64,000 bases of DNA. It comes from Asparagopsis taxiformis. Taxonomy: Eukaryota > Rhodophyta > Florideophyceae > Bonnemaisoniales > Bonnemaisoniaceae. The notes beneath the pieces were generated by a model. The model saw only the letters and a program-made list of their open reading frames with translations. It did not search any database and was not told where the DNA came from. The stretch spans positions 124,001 through 188,000 of the forward strand of contig JALQPE010002338.1 of assembly GCA_030407315.1 (NCBI GenBank), written 5' to 3'. Positions within the stretch are counted from its first letter, which is position 1, and each line of letters starts with the position of its first letter. Below are positions 50,564 to 60,900 of this stretch, piece after piece. Made by a program: the position numbers and the translations under genes.

Positions 50564-52030
50564 CTAGTCCTGCTCTTCACTTGCGTCCTTCTTCGGTGCC
50601 TTCTTCGCAATACTCGCCAATACCTTTGCACGCAAATGGTCCCGCTTGAGAGCGCTAAGTTTAGCTCTGAGATCTACTGAACCCGAGTTTGTCTTTGACA
50701 ATATTCCATCACGACTGCCATTCGCGGCAGGCTCAGTAACCATATTCTCCGACGCTTCGCCCAGTGCAGTAGATGAGTCTAGCTTTTTCTCGCCCCCAGT
50801 GCCATTTTGTTCGCTTTCCTCCCGTACTCCCTCTCCAGCGGGACTCGCGCTTGGTTTCAATCGTTGTTCCTCTCTTTCACCGCGAGCGTTCCTTTCGTAC
50901 ACATTCCGCTTTGAATCTCTAGCGCGATAACTCCTCCCGCTTCCCCGTCCATTAAATTCTCCGTGCCAATGCTGCCCCTGTGGATCACGAAGGGAATTTT
51001 CCTCCTTTCCGTCCTGCCTCGACGATGCTCGCGGACTACGGCTGCGCCTGCGGTCTCTATGAAAATGTGGGTCATCATCTGGATACTCTCTTTCATCCCT
51101 CCAATACCTGTCATACTCCCTCCGCTCACGTCGTCGTCGTCTTCGCCGCCGTTCATATTCGATATCATCATGCTCATTCCCCACACTATCATCCCTCGAC
51201 CTTCGCTCACGTCTCTGGTAATCATGCCCATCTTTCTCCGGCGTACCTTCCTGTGCGGCATTACCATCACGATCAACCATTGCACGATCCGGAGACCTAC
51301 GACTACGTCGCCGTTCATAACTCCACCCGTCAGCAATACTGCCGTCATTTCTGGCACGTTCGCGCGACCTACGCCTACGACGATGGCGATATCGGTCAGC
51401 ATCTGAATATCTCGACCTACGCTCCGCGGCATGATCACTGTCTCTGTCTCTGGAGCGACGGGTACGATAATCATCTCTCCGCGCGTCGCGGTCACTGCTT
51501 GCGACGCTGGTCGGCTTCGGCGAGTGCTCATCCGCAGCGGGCTGGACTTGATGTGCATCTGCACCGGCAGCGGCAGCAGCGTCTGGATGGGGTTGCTGCT
51601 GGACGTCCAACCTTATCCTCTTCTTTTCCCTACGCTGCTCGTCGCGTAAAAGCTCACGTTCACGCCTGCGCTGGTGGCGATCGCGTCTTCGTCGGTCTCG
51701 GTCGCGCTGTTCGGAGGGCGTGCGGACGGGGCTTTCACTGGGACTATAACTATGTCTGCGACGTCGTCGGCGACGTCGACGTCTGTATTCCCCGTCGTCA
51801 TCGAAATAGTCGCTATCTGCATAGTGTGTTCTTCGTCTGCGGTGACGCTCGCGCGATCGTGGACGCTCGTGCGAGTGGTGTGCTGACGGGCGACGGGTCG
51901 GGGTGTTACGGGACGAGTGCGGGCTGTGGGGAGGTTTGGGGGATGGGGGCGGGGCGTGAGTGGGGATGGGGTCGGCAGTAGGGGCAGGGGTCATTTGCGG
52001 GGTGGGCGGGGTCGGTTGATCGTGCTCCAT
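50564..52030 (-). CDS. Arg/Ser-rich protein, SR-like, probably RNA-processing
   Basis: 488 residues. Strongly arginine-rich with repeated RRRRRRRRR, RD/RS/RE dipeptides and tyrosine, preceded by a Pro/Thr-rich N-terminus and followed by an Asp/Glu/Lys-rich C-terminus ending DLRAKLSALKRDHLRAKVLASIAKKA (about residues 456-481), which looks like a conserved helix. No RRM domain is seen, so it is SR-like rather than a classical SR protein; splicing, nuclear speckle or chromatin roles are possible. The start is ATG 52030 (MEHDQ); the frame opens earlier from a TTG at 52036. The antisense strand has a 333-codon open frame by codon mirroring. Confidence 0.7.
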   Translation of the reverse strand: MEHDQPTPPTPQMTPAPTADPIPTHAPPPSPKPPHSPHSSRNTPTRRPSAHHSHERPRSRERHRRRRTHYADSDYFDDDGEYRRRRRRRRRRHSYSPSESPVRTPSEQRDRDRRRRDRHQRRRERELLRDEQRREKKRIRLDVQQQPHPDAAAAAGADAHQVQPAADEHSPKPTSVASSDRDARRDDYRTRRSRDRDSDHAAERRSRYSDADRYRHRRRRRSRERARNDGSIADGWSYERRRSRRSPDRAMVDRDGNAAQEGTPEKDGHDYQRRERRSRDDSVGNEHDDIEYERRRRRRRRERREYDRYWRDEREYPDDDPHFHRDRRRSRSPRASSRQDGKEENSLRDPQGQHWHGEFNGRGSGRSYRARDSKRNVYERNARGEREEQRLKPSASPAGEGVREESEQNGTGGEKKLDSSTALGEASENMVTEPAANGSRDGILSKTNSGSVDLRAKLSALKRDHLRAKVLASIAKKAPKKDASEEQD

Positions 52031-53447
52031 AGGCAATGAGGGGTAGAAATTTTTTGAGTGTCAAGATGACTCGTGTCGGCGTGATGGTGTCGACGAGTGG
52101 CAACGTAAGGGCTGGGTCGGCGGTTGCGGGGGTTGTGCAACGTGTAAGGAATGATTGAAAAGATTTGAAAAATGAGATATATGAGTAGATTCCACAAGAG
52201 TGGTGTCGATTGGATAACTTGTTGAAGCAGCAAACTTGCAGTGTAGAAATCATGTGCACGGAGCCGCGATCGTGAGAGGGATGGCGTGCGAGTTTGCATG
52301 GGATCAATTGTCGTCAGAGCGCAATGGGATTATGTGGTGGTCGAGATGAGATGGAGTTTGGATGGCTGGCTGCAAGCGGAGCACGATATGGTATCCAGCA
52401 GGGGCTGGCGACAGATCGCATCGCATGGGTGAAATTCAGTTGGCGTGAACGCGGATCTTTGTATGGCGCCACAATTAATTTGGTGTTGGACCAATTACAG
52501 TTGCGCATTTGCAGGAAAAAGAATTTTAGGAAATAATAAAACGAAGCTTCCATCATGCAGCACAGCGTGTATGTTAACTCTACGTGTCAGTTGCAATGGG
52601 TTGAAAATAAATTATTCACTCGCTGTGCACAAGGCAGCGCAGCGCAACGCAACGCAGTGCGGCGCAAGCGGCGTGGCGCGGCGCGCTTCCACTTGGTGAG
52701 AAACAGAGAAATTTCATATCACGAGATGCCAGTTTGTTGAATTTTGCTTGGAACGTAGGCGCTAATTTGCAATGAAAATTCAATGTCAGTTGCAATTCAA
52801 GCGTCCAGAGACGGCCACCACAGCGCCGCGCCGCCGTCACGCAAGCCAGTCGATGCAGCACTTGTCGAGTTTCCTGGGAAGGAATACAATGCCATGCATG
52901 TTCATACGTGGTATCATAAGGCCTAACCCTAATCGGCAGCTAGCCGCGCTAATGACAAGTGAAAGTTTTTCGAAACTGACGGGTGGAACGTTTCTACACA
53001 ATGTCAAAATATTTCTTGTTTCCATGAACAACGATGGAACCCGTTTATGGACTGTTGTGTAATACAGTACACGCGTACGCGATGCGCCGTGCCGTGCAAG
53101 TAGCTTTTTTTTCTTCGCAAAACCGCGCTTGATTATTATTGTCACTCGCCACTGTGAGCGCGACGACCGGCACGGCACGGCACGGCACAGCACGGAACAA
53201 AAACTCTCATCACCCGGGACCGTCTCCTCAACAACATAGATATATGCGTCTTATTAATGCACGGCACGGCACGCCACACCACCAACAACATTGTCATCTT
53301 TCTCCTCCCAACTACAGTGGCACTCACTCAGTATGATGATGCACAATATTCCCCATCGCATTGCCCTCTATATCTATAAGAACACACACGCTCCAGCTCA
53401 TCCGCGTCAACGCCCGCCAACGCGTACTCAACCTCCTCCCGCCCCTC
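52031..53447. other. 1.4 kb spacer with inverted GCCGTG/CACGGC tracts
   Basis: No supported gene. It contains GCGC/CAACGC-rich repeats at about 52627-52690, a GCCGTGCCGTGC stretch at about 53088-53099 and complementary CGGCACGGCACGGCAC tracts at about 53168-53190 and 53262-53277, able to pair into stems. The last 80 bp is the promoter of the next gene. Confidence 0.5.
53375..53380 (+). promoter_or_regulatory. TATA-like box (TATAAG)
   Basis: TATAAG in CTCTATATCTATAAGAAC, 73 bp before the ATG at 53448. Match and spacing support a core promoter. Confidence 0.5.
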
Positions 53448-53960
53448 ATGGACGTCACTATCAGTTGCTTCGACACCGATCACATGGACTATTCCGCCCT
53501 CGTGCGCATTGAGCCCCCGCGCAAACGTCGCAAACCAACGCCCTCCCCGCCCCCATCCAACCCACCCTTCACCTTTTCCTACGCCACCGCCGAGCACGAG
53601 CACGACCGTCAGCACCATCCACATCCACATCACCTCGCCGCAGAGGAGCAGTCGACCTTCAGCGCACACAACTTTGGTATCACCGAACAACAGTTGCAAC
53701 AGTTACTACAGCCCTTCCTCGCAACTTGCACACCCCCGCCGCAGCATCAATGGCACTTTTCAATAACTGACGATTCCGCCACACTGCACAAAACAACCGC
53801 ATCGACCTGCTCCTCCACCGCCAATCCATCCGATCTTCAATCTATGCACGCCGCCTTTGGACTCTACACTGTGCCACCGACCGCCTATTCCGACGTTCAA
53901 CTTTGTCCAGTAGCCGCCGATGCGACCGATTCTAACAAGTCTTCAAGACAACTGCGCTAA
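53448..53960 (+). CDS. Small His/Pro/Gln-rich protein with NLS-like motif, unknown
   Basis: 170 residues, not recognised. Acidic start (MDVTISCFDTDHMDY), then PPRKRRKP (about residues 24-31), a likely nuclear localisation signal, a Pro- and His-rich stretch (HEHDRQHHPHPHH), then FGITEQQLQQLLQPFL, an amphipathic helix rich in Gln and Leu that could act in protein binding, and a low-complexity tail. A regulatory or nuclear factor is possible, without proof. The start is selected over ATG 53361 because a TATA box (53375) lies between them. Confidence 0.5.
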   Translation: MDVTISCFDTDHMDYSALVRIEPPRKRRKPTPSPPPSNPPFTFSYATAEHEHDRQHHPHPHHLAAEEQSTFSAHNFGITEQQLQQLLQPFLATCTPPPQHQWHFSITDDSATLHKTTASTCSSTANPSDLQSMHAAFGLYTVPPTAYSDVQLCPVAADATDSNKSSRQLR

Positions 53961-54184
53961 CAACACATTGGTAAAATTTGCCCTAATTTCAACTGCCAAA
54001 CAAATTATTACTCAAAATAGTTCAAGCTCGGCAAAACCATTTCCTTTTTCTTCGATGGTTCCTAGCAACAGTTAACACTACTACTATGTATAATGATAAA
54101 AACTACACACGCTACTCAACCAATCCTCCGCCAAGCCTCTCTCATATGCACAACAATCATACAAACAATCATTCATTCATTCAC

Positions 54185-55585
54185 TCACTCCCGACTTGCA
54201 ATTACCTCCCGTCCAAACTCCATCAACAAATCCTTTGCTTCTGTTACAACCGTCGCATAGTCGTCAATCTTTCTCGAAACAAATGTTCTAGGCCGTCGAA
54301 AAAGCACTGTACAAGGAGAGTCTCCATGCAGAGTCACAGCAAACGACAGTTTCAACCCATCATATCGTGTTTTCAACATCAGCAGCGCTTGCGGATTACT
54401 CCGACGATGCGCAGCACTTCGACTCCGATATCTCTTATACGTAACCGAACATTCCAGTCGAGCAAACGTAGCCAACGCTGCTGTAAGTGTCATAGCAAAT
54501 GATAAAGGAACGTCCAATCGCTCCGCACGACTCGCCCGTCGATTCACCTCCTCTCGTTGATATTCACCTGCCATACGCAACAACACAGCTTCTGCCGATT
54601 GCACACCAGGGATCACATGCGTCCCGTACACCACCGACCTCACCACTGCATCATCCGACATGGCATTCGTCCGCCGCGCCCACGGTGCCAGCGTTTTAGG
54701 GATCTGCGGCTCAGGCTGTTTGGTGGATTGAGTGCGCGGTAGCGGTGATCGCCATGGAGTCGATGTCTCATTACGCAAACGCTTACTAGCTTCTCGCAGC
54801 ATTTCCGCAATCAGCGTTCGTTCATCACGAGTATACAGCCCTGAAAATGCGCGAAATCGCTCCGACACCACGCGTGCATGATTGATGTTCATATCGAGCA
54901 CTTCAGTAAACGCCACAATACATCTCTCAGTAAGCGTAGCCGATTTGTTGTGATTCTGCAGCTCTGGACGCGACAACACAACCGCTCTCTGCGACTTTGC
55001 CCTCGCCGCTTTCGCAAACGATCGCATAAAAGACTGGCGCGTCATACGATCGGCGTGTCGTCTTCTACCCGAGCGAACGCCGGGCTCCATGGCTCTCTGC
55101 AGCTGTTGGAGGGCGTCGTCGTGCAGATCGTTCAAGCTCTCGAGGTTGTCGAGATTGACGGCGGACGCGTGCGAATACGAGCTGCCCGAATCGTCTTGGG
55201 AGAGGCGCTCGCGTCGCACGCGCGACGCGTCGGGCGATCCGGCGGTACTGGCCTTGGAGTCGGTGACGGAGCTGGTGCGATGGGTGTAGGGCATGTGCAG
55301 GTCGGCGAGGGGCGTTTCGTCGCCCGACGCGGTGCGGAAAAGCGACACATGCAACGCGTAGGGCTTGTCGGCGGGGGAGCCGAGGGAGCGCGGGGGCGGT
55401 GATGGCGGCGACGGCGTCACTGGGGAGAGTGAGGGCGGCGACGGCGGCGCGGGGTAGTAGAAGAGCTCGGAGCGCGGGAGGGAACGGATGGAATGCGGGG
55501 CGTTGGATTCGGCGGATGGCGCTTTGGTTAATGAAGGCGGGGTGCGGCGGGTCGAAAAGTGGATGGCTTCCGCGCGACGATGCAT
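54185..55585 (-). CDS. Unrecognised protein with Ser/Pro-rich N-terminus and globular C-terminus
   Basis: 466 residues. N-terminal 150 residues are Pro/Ser-rich and disordered. From about residue 165 a more regular sequence follows, with MTRQSFMRSFAKAARAKSQ, LTERCIVAFTEVLDMNINHARVVSERFRAFSGLYTRDERTLIAEMLREASKRL, and a helical C-terminus (RLDVPLSFAMTLTAALATFARLE, then LLMLKTRYDGLKLSFAVTL). This looks like a folded helical domain, but no family is recalled. The start is ATG 55585; upstream codons from a TTG at 55630 are not supported. Its stop is 225 bp from the stop of the gene at 53448. Confidence 0.6.
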   Translation of the reverse strand: MHRRAEAIHFSTRRTPPSLTKAPSAESNAPHSIRSLPRSELFYYPAPPSPPSLSPVTPSPPSPPPRSLGSPADKPYALHVSLFRTASGDETPLADLHMPYTHRTSSVTDSKASTAGSPDASRVRRERLSQDDSGSSYSHASAVNLDNLESLNDLHDDALQQLQRAMEPGVRSGRRRHADRMTRQSFMRSFAKAARAKSQRAVVLSRPELQNHNKSATLTERCIVAFTEVLDMNINHARVVSERFRAFSGLYTRDERTLIAEMLREASKRLRNETSTPWRSPLPRTQSTKQPEPQIPKTLAPWARRTNAMSDDAVVRSVVYGTHVIPGVQSAEAVLLRMAGEYQREEVNRRASRAERLDVPLSFAMTLTAALATFARLECSVTYKRYRSRSAAHRRSNPQALLMLKTRYDGLKLSFAVTLHGDSPCTVLFRRPRTFVSRKIDDYATVVTEAKDLLMEFGREVIASRE

Positions 55586-57607
55586 GATGCTGTGCAAGCG
55601 GAACGGGAGGGGTATGGTGGAGTAGGTCAAGTTGGGGTTGGTTGGTCAAGGGAGTATGGGACAAACGTTAAGGGAGTTTATGGGAGGGATGAACGGAGAT
55701 GAAGGGAAGAAAGTGGAACGGGAAAAGGTTTGATCTATCTAGATGATAAAAATTGTGGTGTGTTTCTCAAGTCGGGAGACCAGCGATGTCGAGTGCAATG
55801 CAGCGGCGTCCAGAGGAGACCATCCAATGGTGTTGTATCGTTGACAGCTGCGCGGGCCATGTGGTGATGTTACACAGGAAATTTGGCCCGTGCTGAGAAA
55901 GGAAGGTGGCATGCACGGACCTCACCCGTTGGCTCGCTCGCTGATTATTATTGTGATGCGACGCGACGCGACGCAACGCCACCAAGCGCAGCGAGCTGAA
56001 ACGGAAAAAATTTAAATCATTTCACGCTTTGACGCGCGGCTGACAAATTCAATGCACGGGGCACCAACCAATGGGCGGATGCCAAGCACAAAGTTGCCAT
56101 TCGCGGTCGAGCGAGTGTGTGGTTGTGAATGCAAACAAGCGCGACGTGTCCATTGCTTGGCGCCAATTCAACCAAGTAGCGTACCACCGCACAATGTAAC
56201 GGTACAATGCATGCACATGAGAGTGCATCCAGCTAGCCGGCCAGCTGGATGGTTGGCTGCTGATACGCGTGAAAATCACGCACGCACGCTCGCTCCCAAC
56301 CCTATTTGCCCGTCACACTTGGACGCTCGTCGGTGGCGCGTTGCAACCATTGGTTGAAACCATTAGCGCGCCCCGTGACATCCTGCAGTTTCTGCATACC
56401 GCCGCTACGCACGTGACTTTCTTCTCAACATCTCGTTTGGCTGTCAACTTTGCCCGACGCAGTTGCTATCAAATCGCGGAAAGCAATGGAATCGGGCGCA
56501 CAATTCAATGCGTCACGTGCACCAAGACTTGTCACGCGTCGCGTAATTATCGCGACAACTGTGAATCAAAACAAAACAAAATGCCGCTGACGTCTTGATA
56601 ATCCTTCCACTCTCCATCCTTCGTTTGTCAACTCGACTTGCAGTTTGTATGCACGCCACACTTTTCATAACGTCACAATGGTAGACACATATCTCACTTC
56701 ATGCTTTCAGCACCTAGATCGCAGCTGGCATCCACGAATTGGTTCAACGCCGCCTCGATCAGCAACTGTGGCCCACAACGACTTGCCTCGCTATACCTCA
56801 CACAAATGTCGTCCATGCAAACATCGTCATAATGCCAAATTTACAATCTCCCACACTGTAAATCACTCTCGTCGCCCGCCTTCCACGTTGTGCCCCGTTC
56901 AACACTTGTTATTGCTGATCCGCGCGCATGCATCTGTGCAATACGGATGCAGTCAATCTTTTGGACCGTTAGGCCCGCTAAAGTGTAGCGCGTATTTTTA
57001 GCCCCATATTTCACACAACAAATGCTGGATATATCCGCCGTTTGATGACTCGCCTTCCCGCCAACATGCTCTCGCGATGAATCGATATGCAACTCGACTA
57101 GCGACACCACTGCCTGTTGCAATCGACTGCACCGCCCCTTCCACCAATGCCAACACCCTCGCCGCTTCCAACACGTTCCGTTATCCACCTACTGTAACAT
57201 ATACCTTCTGCGTCTATCCCATGAACGTTACACACATTTTACAAATCCCATTTTCAATCCGTCATCATCTATAGTTTGCCGTGCTCGTTTGTCCATAGAT
57301 ATTGACGTGCACGATCCGCCGATGCAACACATCATAGTCACGCGATGCTCCGCTCCGCTCCGACAGGTGTGTGTGCGCGTCCAATTTACGAGACCGCTCC
57401 GCTTGAGCCACCCGACAACTATTTCTCTTGCATGCAGCCATTTCCTTTGTCAGCCATATCTACCGTGTGTATTTTGCTTACTGGCCTTCAGCGGTGGACA
57501 TGCCAGGCGATCATTGACCGATCCGACATTGCATCTTTGCGTACAGTCCTGTGTGCCAAATCCAATACCATACAAGCGCGACCGCCCGCCCGCCCGCACG
57601 CCGCCCA

Positions 57608-57615
57608 TATATATA
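57608..57615 (+). promoter_or_regulatory. TATATATA box upstream of the acyltransferase-GT2 gene
   Basis: TATATATA follows a GCCCGCCCGCCCG tract and lies 60 bp before an ATG at 57668 that opens a short frame, and 386 bp before the fusion gene start. It could drive either. Confidence 0.4.
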
Positions 57616-57667
57616 GATCTCCTCCAACTGTCCACATCAAAGCTATAACCGTCGCATACGCCAAAAC

Positions 57668-57832
57668 ATGGGACAACTCATTCCTGCAGTTCCAGTAGAT
57701 TACAGTGTAAACACCATCCAATCAAACCATGCCACTTGCATCCTTTCATCATTCATCAATCTAGCAACAACCAATCATTCATCAAATCATAACTTACGTC
57801 CTGACGTCACACATCCAATCATCTACACATGA
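57668..57832 (+). CDS. Possible short upstream open frame (54 codons)
   Basis: 54 residues starting MGQLIPAVPVDYS, not recognised. It is included only because it starts 60 bp after a TATA box, the same spacing as real genes in this window. It may be an upstream open frame in the leader of the fusion gene, or chance. Confidence 0.15.
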   Translation: MGQLIPAVPVDYSVNTIQSNHATCILSSFINLATTNHSSNHNLRPDVTHPIIYT

Positions 57833-57993
57833 CCAGCAGTGCAAACTTAGTTTACCCCCGTTGCCCACGTTGTCTACGTGTTCACTTTGACAACATCCGC
57901 CAGTGCAACTTCTCCATTGACATGTTGGAGCATCCTGACATGCACCAATCTCAACCATCGTCACCGACATCAAACTTGTAATCATCGACGATC

Positions 57994-60900
57994 ATGACTC
58001 CAATACATCCCAAGCCACCACCAAAACATCTTCCCTATCTCACGACACTTCGCCTAATCATTGCAGCCCATCTCCTTGTATCTGCCCTTCCCATCCAACT
58101 CATCCCACTCTCAAACCTCACCCCCGCCTACGTCCCCTTTTTCCTTCTAATATCTGGCTTCACGGTTACATATGCGCACATCGATCCCGCTCCTCATTTC
58201 TTCTTTTCTCGAATATCTCTTCTCTACCCTCTCTACATCGCATCTCTTCTTCTTCATGCATTCTTCTTCTCCACCTCCGCTCTCCCGCTACAGCGTGCCC
58301 TTCTCTCCGCCGCTTTTCTTACCCCATATCTCCCATCTGCACTTGCGTATCCAGTGACAGACGTCCCCTTTCTTGCAACAAACCTCATACCTTGTCTCGC
58401 AATATGCTATCTCGTCTTCCCGACAGTCATCACATTGTTTCCCCGCCCCGCCCGCTCGGCATCCCTGTCTATTTCCATCACTCTTGCAACAATATATCTC
58501 ATGACCGTCTTGCAGGCCTTCTGGTTGTCCCACCTTCCAAACACCCCAAGCACACATCGATCTCTTATGCTGATTGATATTGCCGCTTATGTACCCTTTC
58601 TCGCAGATGTTCCCGCCTTCATGCTAGGCATTTTACTTGCGCTTCGCCGTTTGTCACTTCCCCCACCGTCCGAGTCTGTGAGTAAGGCACGGCTGATCAT
58701 ACCACTCGCCGTATTTCTCATTGCCGCGTTTCTAGTGTCTTATATTTTGCCGACTGTTGCACCCATGTCATTCATGGAACAGTTTCTATTCCGATCGGCG
58801 CTTTTACCGCCGTTCGCTCTTTTGGTTTATAATCTTTCTGCGTTTCAGTCGTCAAATCCACACATCATGTCTCACCTATCGGCATTTGGATACACTGTGT
58901 ATGCGTCAACCGTACCAGTTTGGCATCTTCTCGGGCGCTCATTGTGTAGGAAGGAAGCACCATCCACTCTGCGCGCCCTTTGTGTAAAAAGTGCTCCGTC
59001 ATATACACCAATACCGTCATGGCTATCCTGGCTACCATGGTTCCATGAACCAACTGCCGCGTCAGCCGCCGCCAATCGAGCGCTACAACACACTATTTTG
59101 TTGTACCCAGGTGCTCACCCAGTTGTTTTTCTCCCTGTACTATTGTCTGTTTCTGTGGTTGTCTATTTCTTGTTTCAAGCACCTCTTAAGGCCGCCATCC
59201 CATTACTCTTCGACCGTATCCTACAGCTGTGGGAAGATGGAAGACTTGGTGCTCGTATCCATGCTCTACTGACACCCAGAAATGTGGCGCCATCTCGTGA
59301 TAGCAATGTGACAGAACGACTAGTAAGGGTCATGATATACTATGCGGCTTGCGGCAGTTTTCTAGTGTTTGTCTACTATTTCAGTCGCCCGATTTCAAAC
59401 GAGCTCATCGCAGCAAACCCCCTGTCTTTGTTTTGTTGGCTTCCTAACTTTTTGTACTCCTGCAAGGATGACGACGGAGCGCAAGGGTTACAGGGATTAC
59501 TTGGCAAATTCGGCATTGGTGCTGTAATCGTTACCAGAGCCATCGACGTGATCAGATGGATGATATGTCTCACACTGCCTGTCATGACTTTCAATGTCAT
59601 AGGGCATACGATATTTCCGCGAGCAATCTGGCGAAGGTTGCCAACTGTGAGCAACATGATGAACTTTAAATCGTCAGAACAGCAGCAAAGCGACTCGGGC
59701 TCAAATACAGGTGTGATGAAGCGATTTTTGGGTTCTGGTATCGGTAGAGAGGAGGCGTTGACGAATGAACTCGATTTCAACTTTGTTCTTTACATTCGAT
59801 ACGTGACGCGAGGGAAGAATCCGCATCTTGTCGGAGAAAACGCTGCTAGAGCCGCTCGCATATTGACAGAAAGCGGGCTGCCGCGACACATGTGGCGTGT
59901 AGAGGTAGTGACAGATGAGAGTGTTAATCTTCGCGAGCAAATATCAGATGAATCTGTGTATGAAATTGTTGTGCCAACAAGCTATCGTCCAGAAAACGGA
60001 GCATTGTACAAGGCGCGTGCACTGAACTATGCAATCTCAACATCTCCGGCCAGAGCGCATGATTGGATCGTGCATCTGGATGAGGAGACACGGTTTGAAG
60101 CGGATACGATCCGCGCAATTCTCTATCATTGCGGACGAGAATCTTATCTGACCTACGTTGCCAAATCGCAAAAGTGGCCGCGAATCGGACAGGGGCCCAT
60201 TATATTCGGGCATGCAATGGTTGAAAACGAAACGACGGGTGTTGGAGACGGCAATTGGCTGACGACTCTTGCAGATTCCGGAAGAGTGTCAGACGACTGC
60301 GGCCGGTATCGAGTGCAATTTGAATGCGGCGAAGTATGGGTGGGTATGCACGGGTCATTTGTGATTGCAGCCAACTGCGTTGAAATGGACGTCACATTTG
60401 ATCATGGTGCGGAAGGGAGCATTGCGGAGGATGCATATTTTGCACTATTAGCTCGATCTCGTGACGTGCGATTCGCCTGGGTTGACGCGCTCATGTTTGA
60501 ACAAAGTCCATTTACATTTATGGATTTTGTGAAGCAACGCGCCCGATGGCTCGTTGGCGGTATTCGTGTGGTGTTCAGTAGACGCATTCCATTGCGTGTT
60601 CGAATCATCATGATGTGTCTGTCAACGACGTGGGCGTTGATGCCGATGACGTATTTGGTTTTGTTACTCTCTGCGTTGTTTGGAAGCGAGGATCATGGTG
60701 GTGATGGGGATCGGTTGTATTTCCATATTTTGCTACCCTTGTTGGCGACATTTTCATTGTGGAATTATGCGTTTGGGTTTTTCGTGACCTTCTCCATGCG
60801 GCGTGTCGGGGTTATCAAGTTTCTGGTCCTGTTGTACGCACAGCTCGTGTTGTCACCCTTGTTTGGTCTCATGGAGGTTTCCTCTGTTTCGTACGCGCTG

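Larger units (their letters stand above)
55586..57993. other. 2.4 kb divergent intergenic region
   Basis: Between the unrecognised gene (leftward) and the acyltransferase-GT2 fusion (rightward). It contains a (GACGC)-type pentamer at about 55958-55980 and a GCTAGCCGGCCAGC near-palindrome at about 56231-56245. A TATATATA box at 57608 and a 54-codon open frame at 57668 are described separately. No RNA gene is seen. Confidence 0.45.

Noticed and set aside
50980..51981. 333-codon open frame on the plus strand
   Set aside because: It lies exactly antisense to the Arg/Ser-rich gene; open because CGN/GAN codons of that gene mirror without stops. Composition (His, Tyr, Val, Gly mix) has no domain.
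56741..56751. GGTTCAACGCC, resembling a tRNA B box
   Set aside because: No A box at the right distance and no acceptor or anticodon stem could be drawn.
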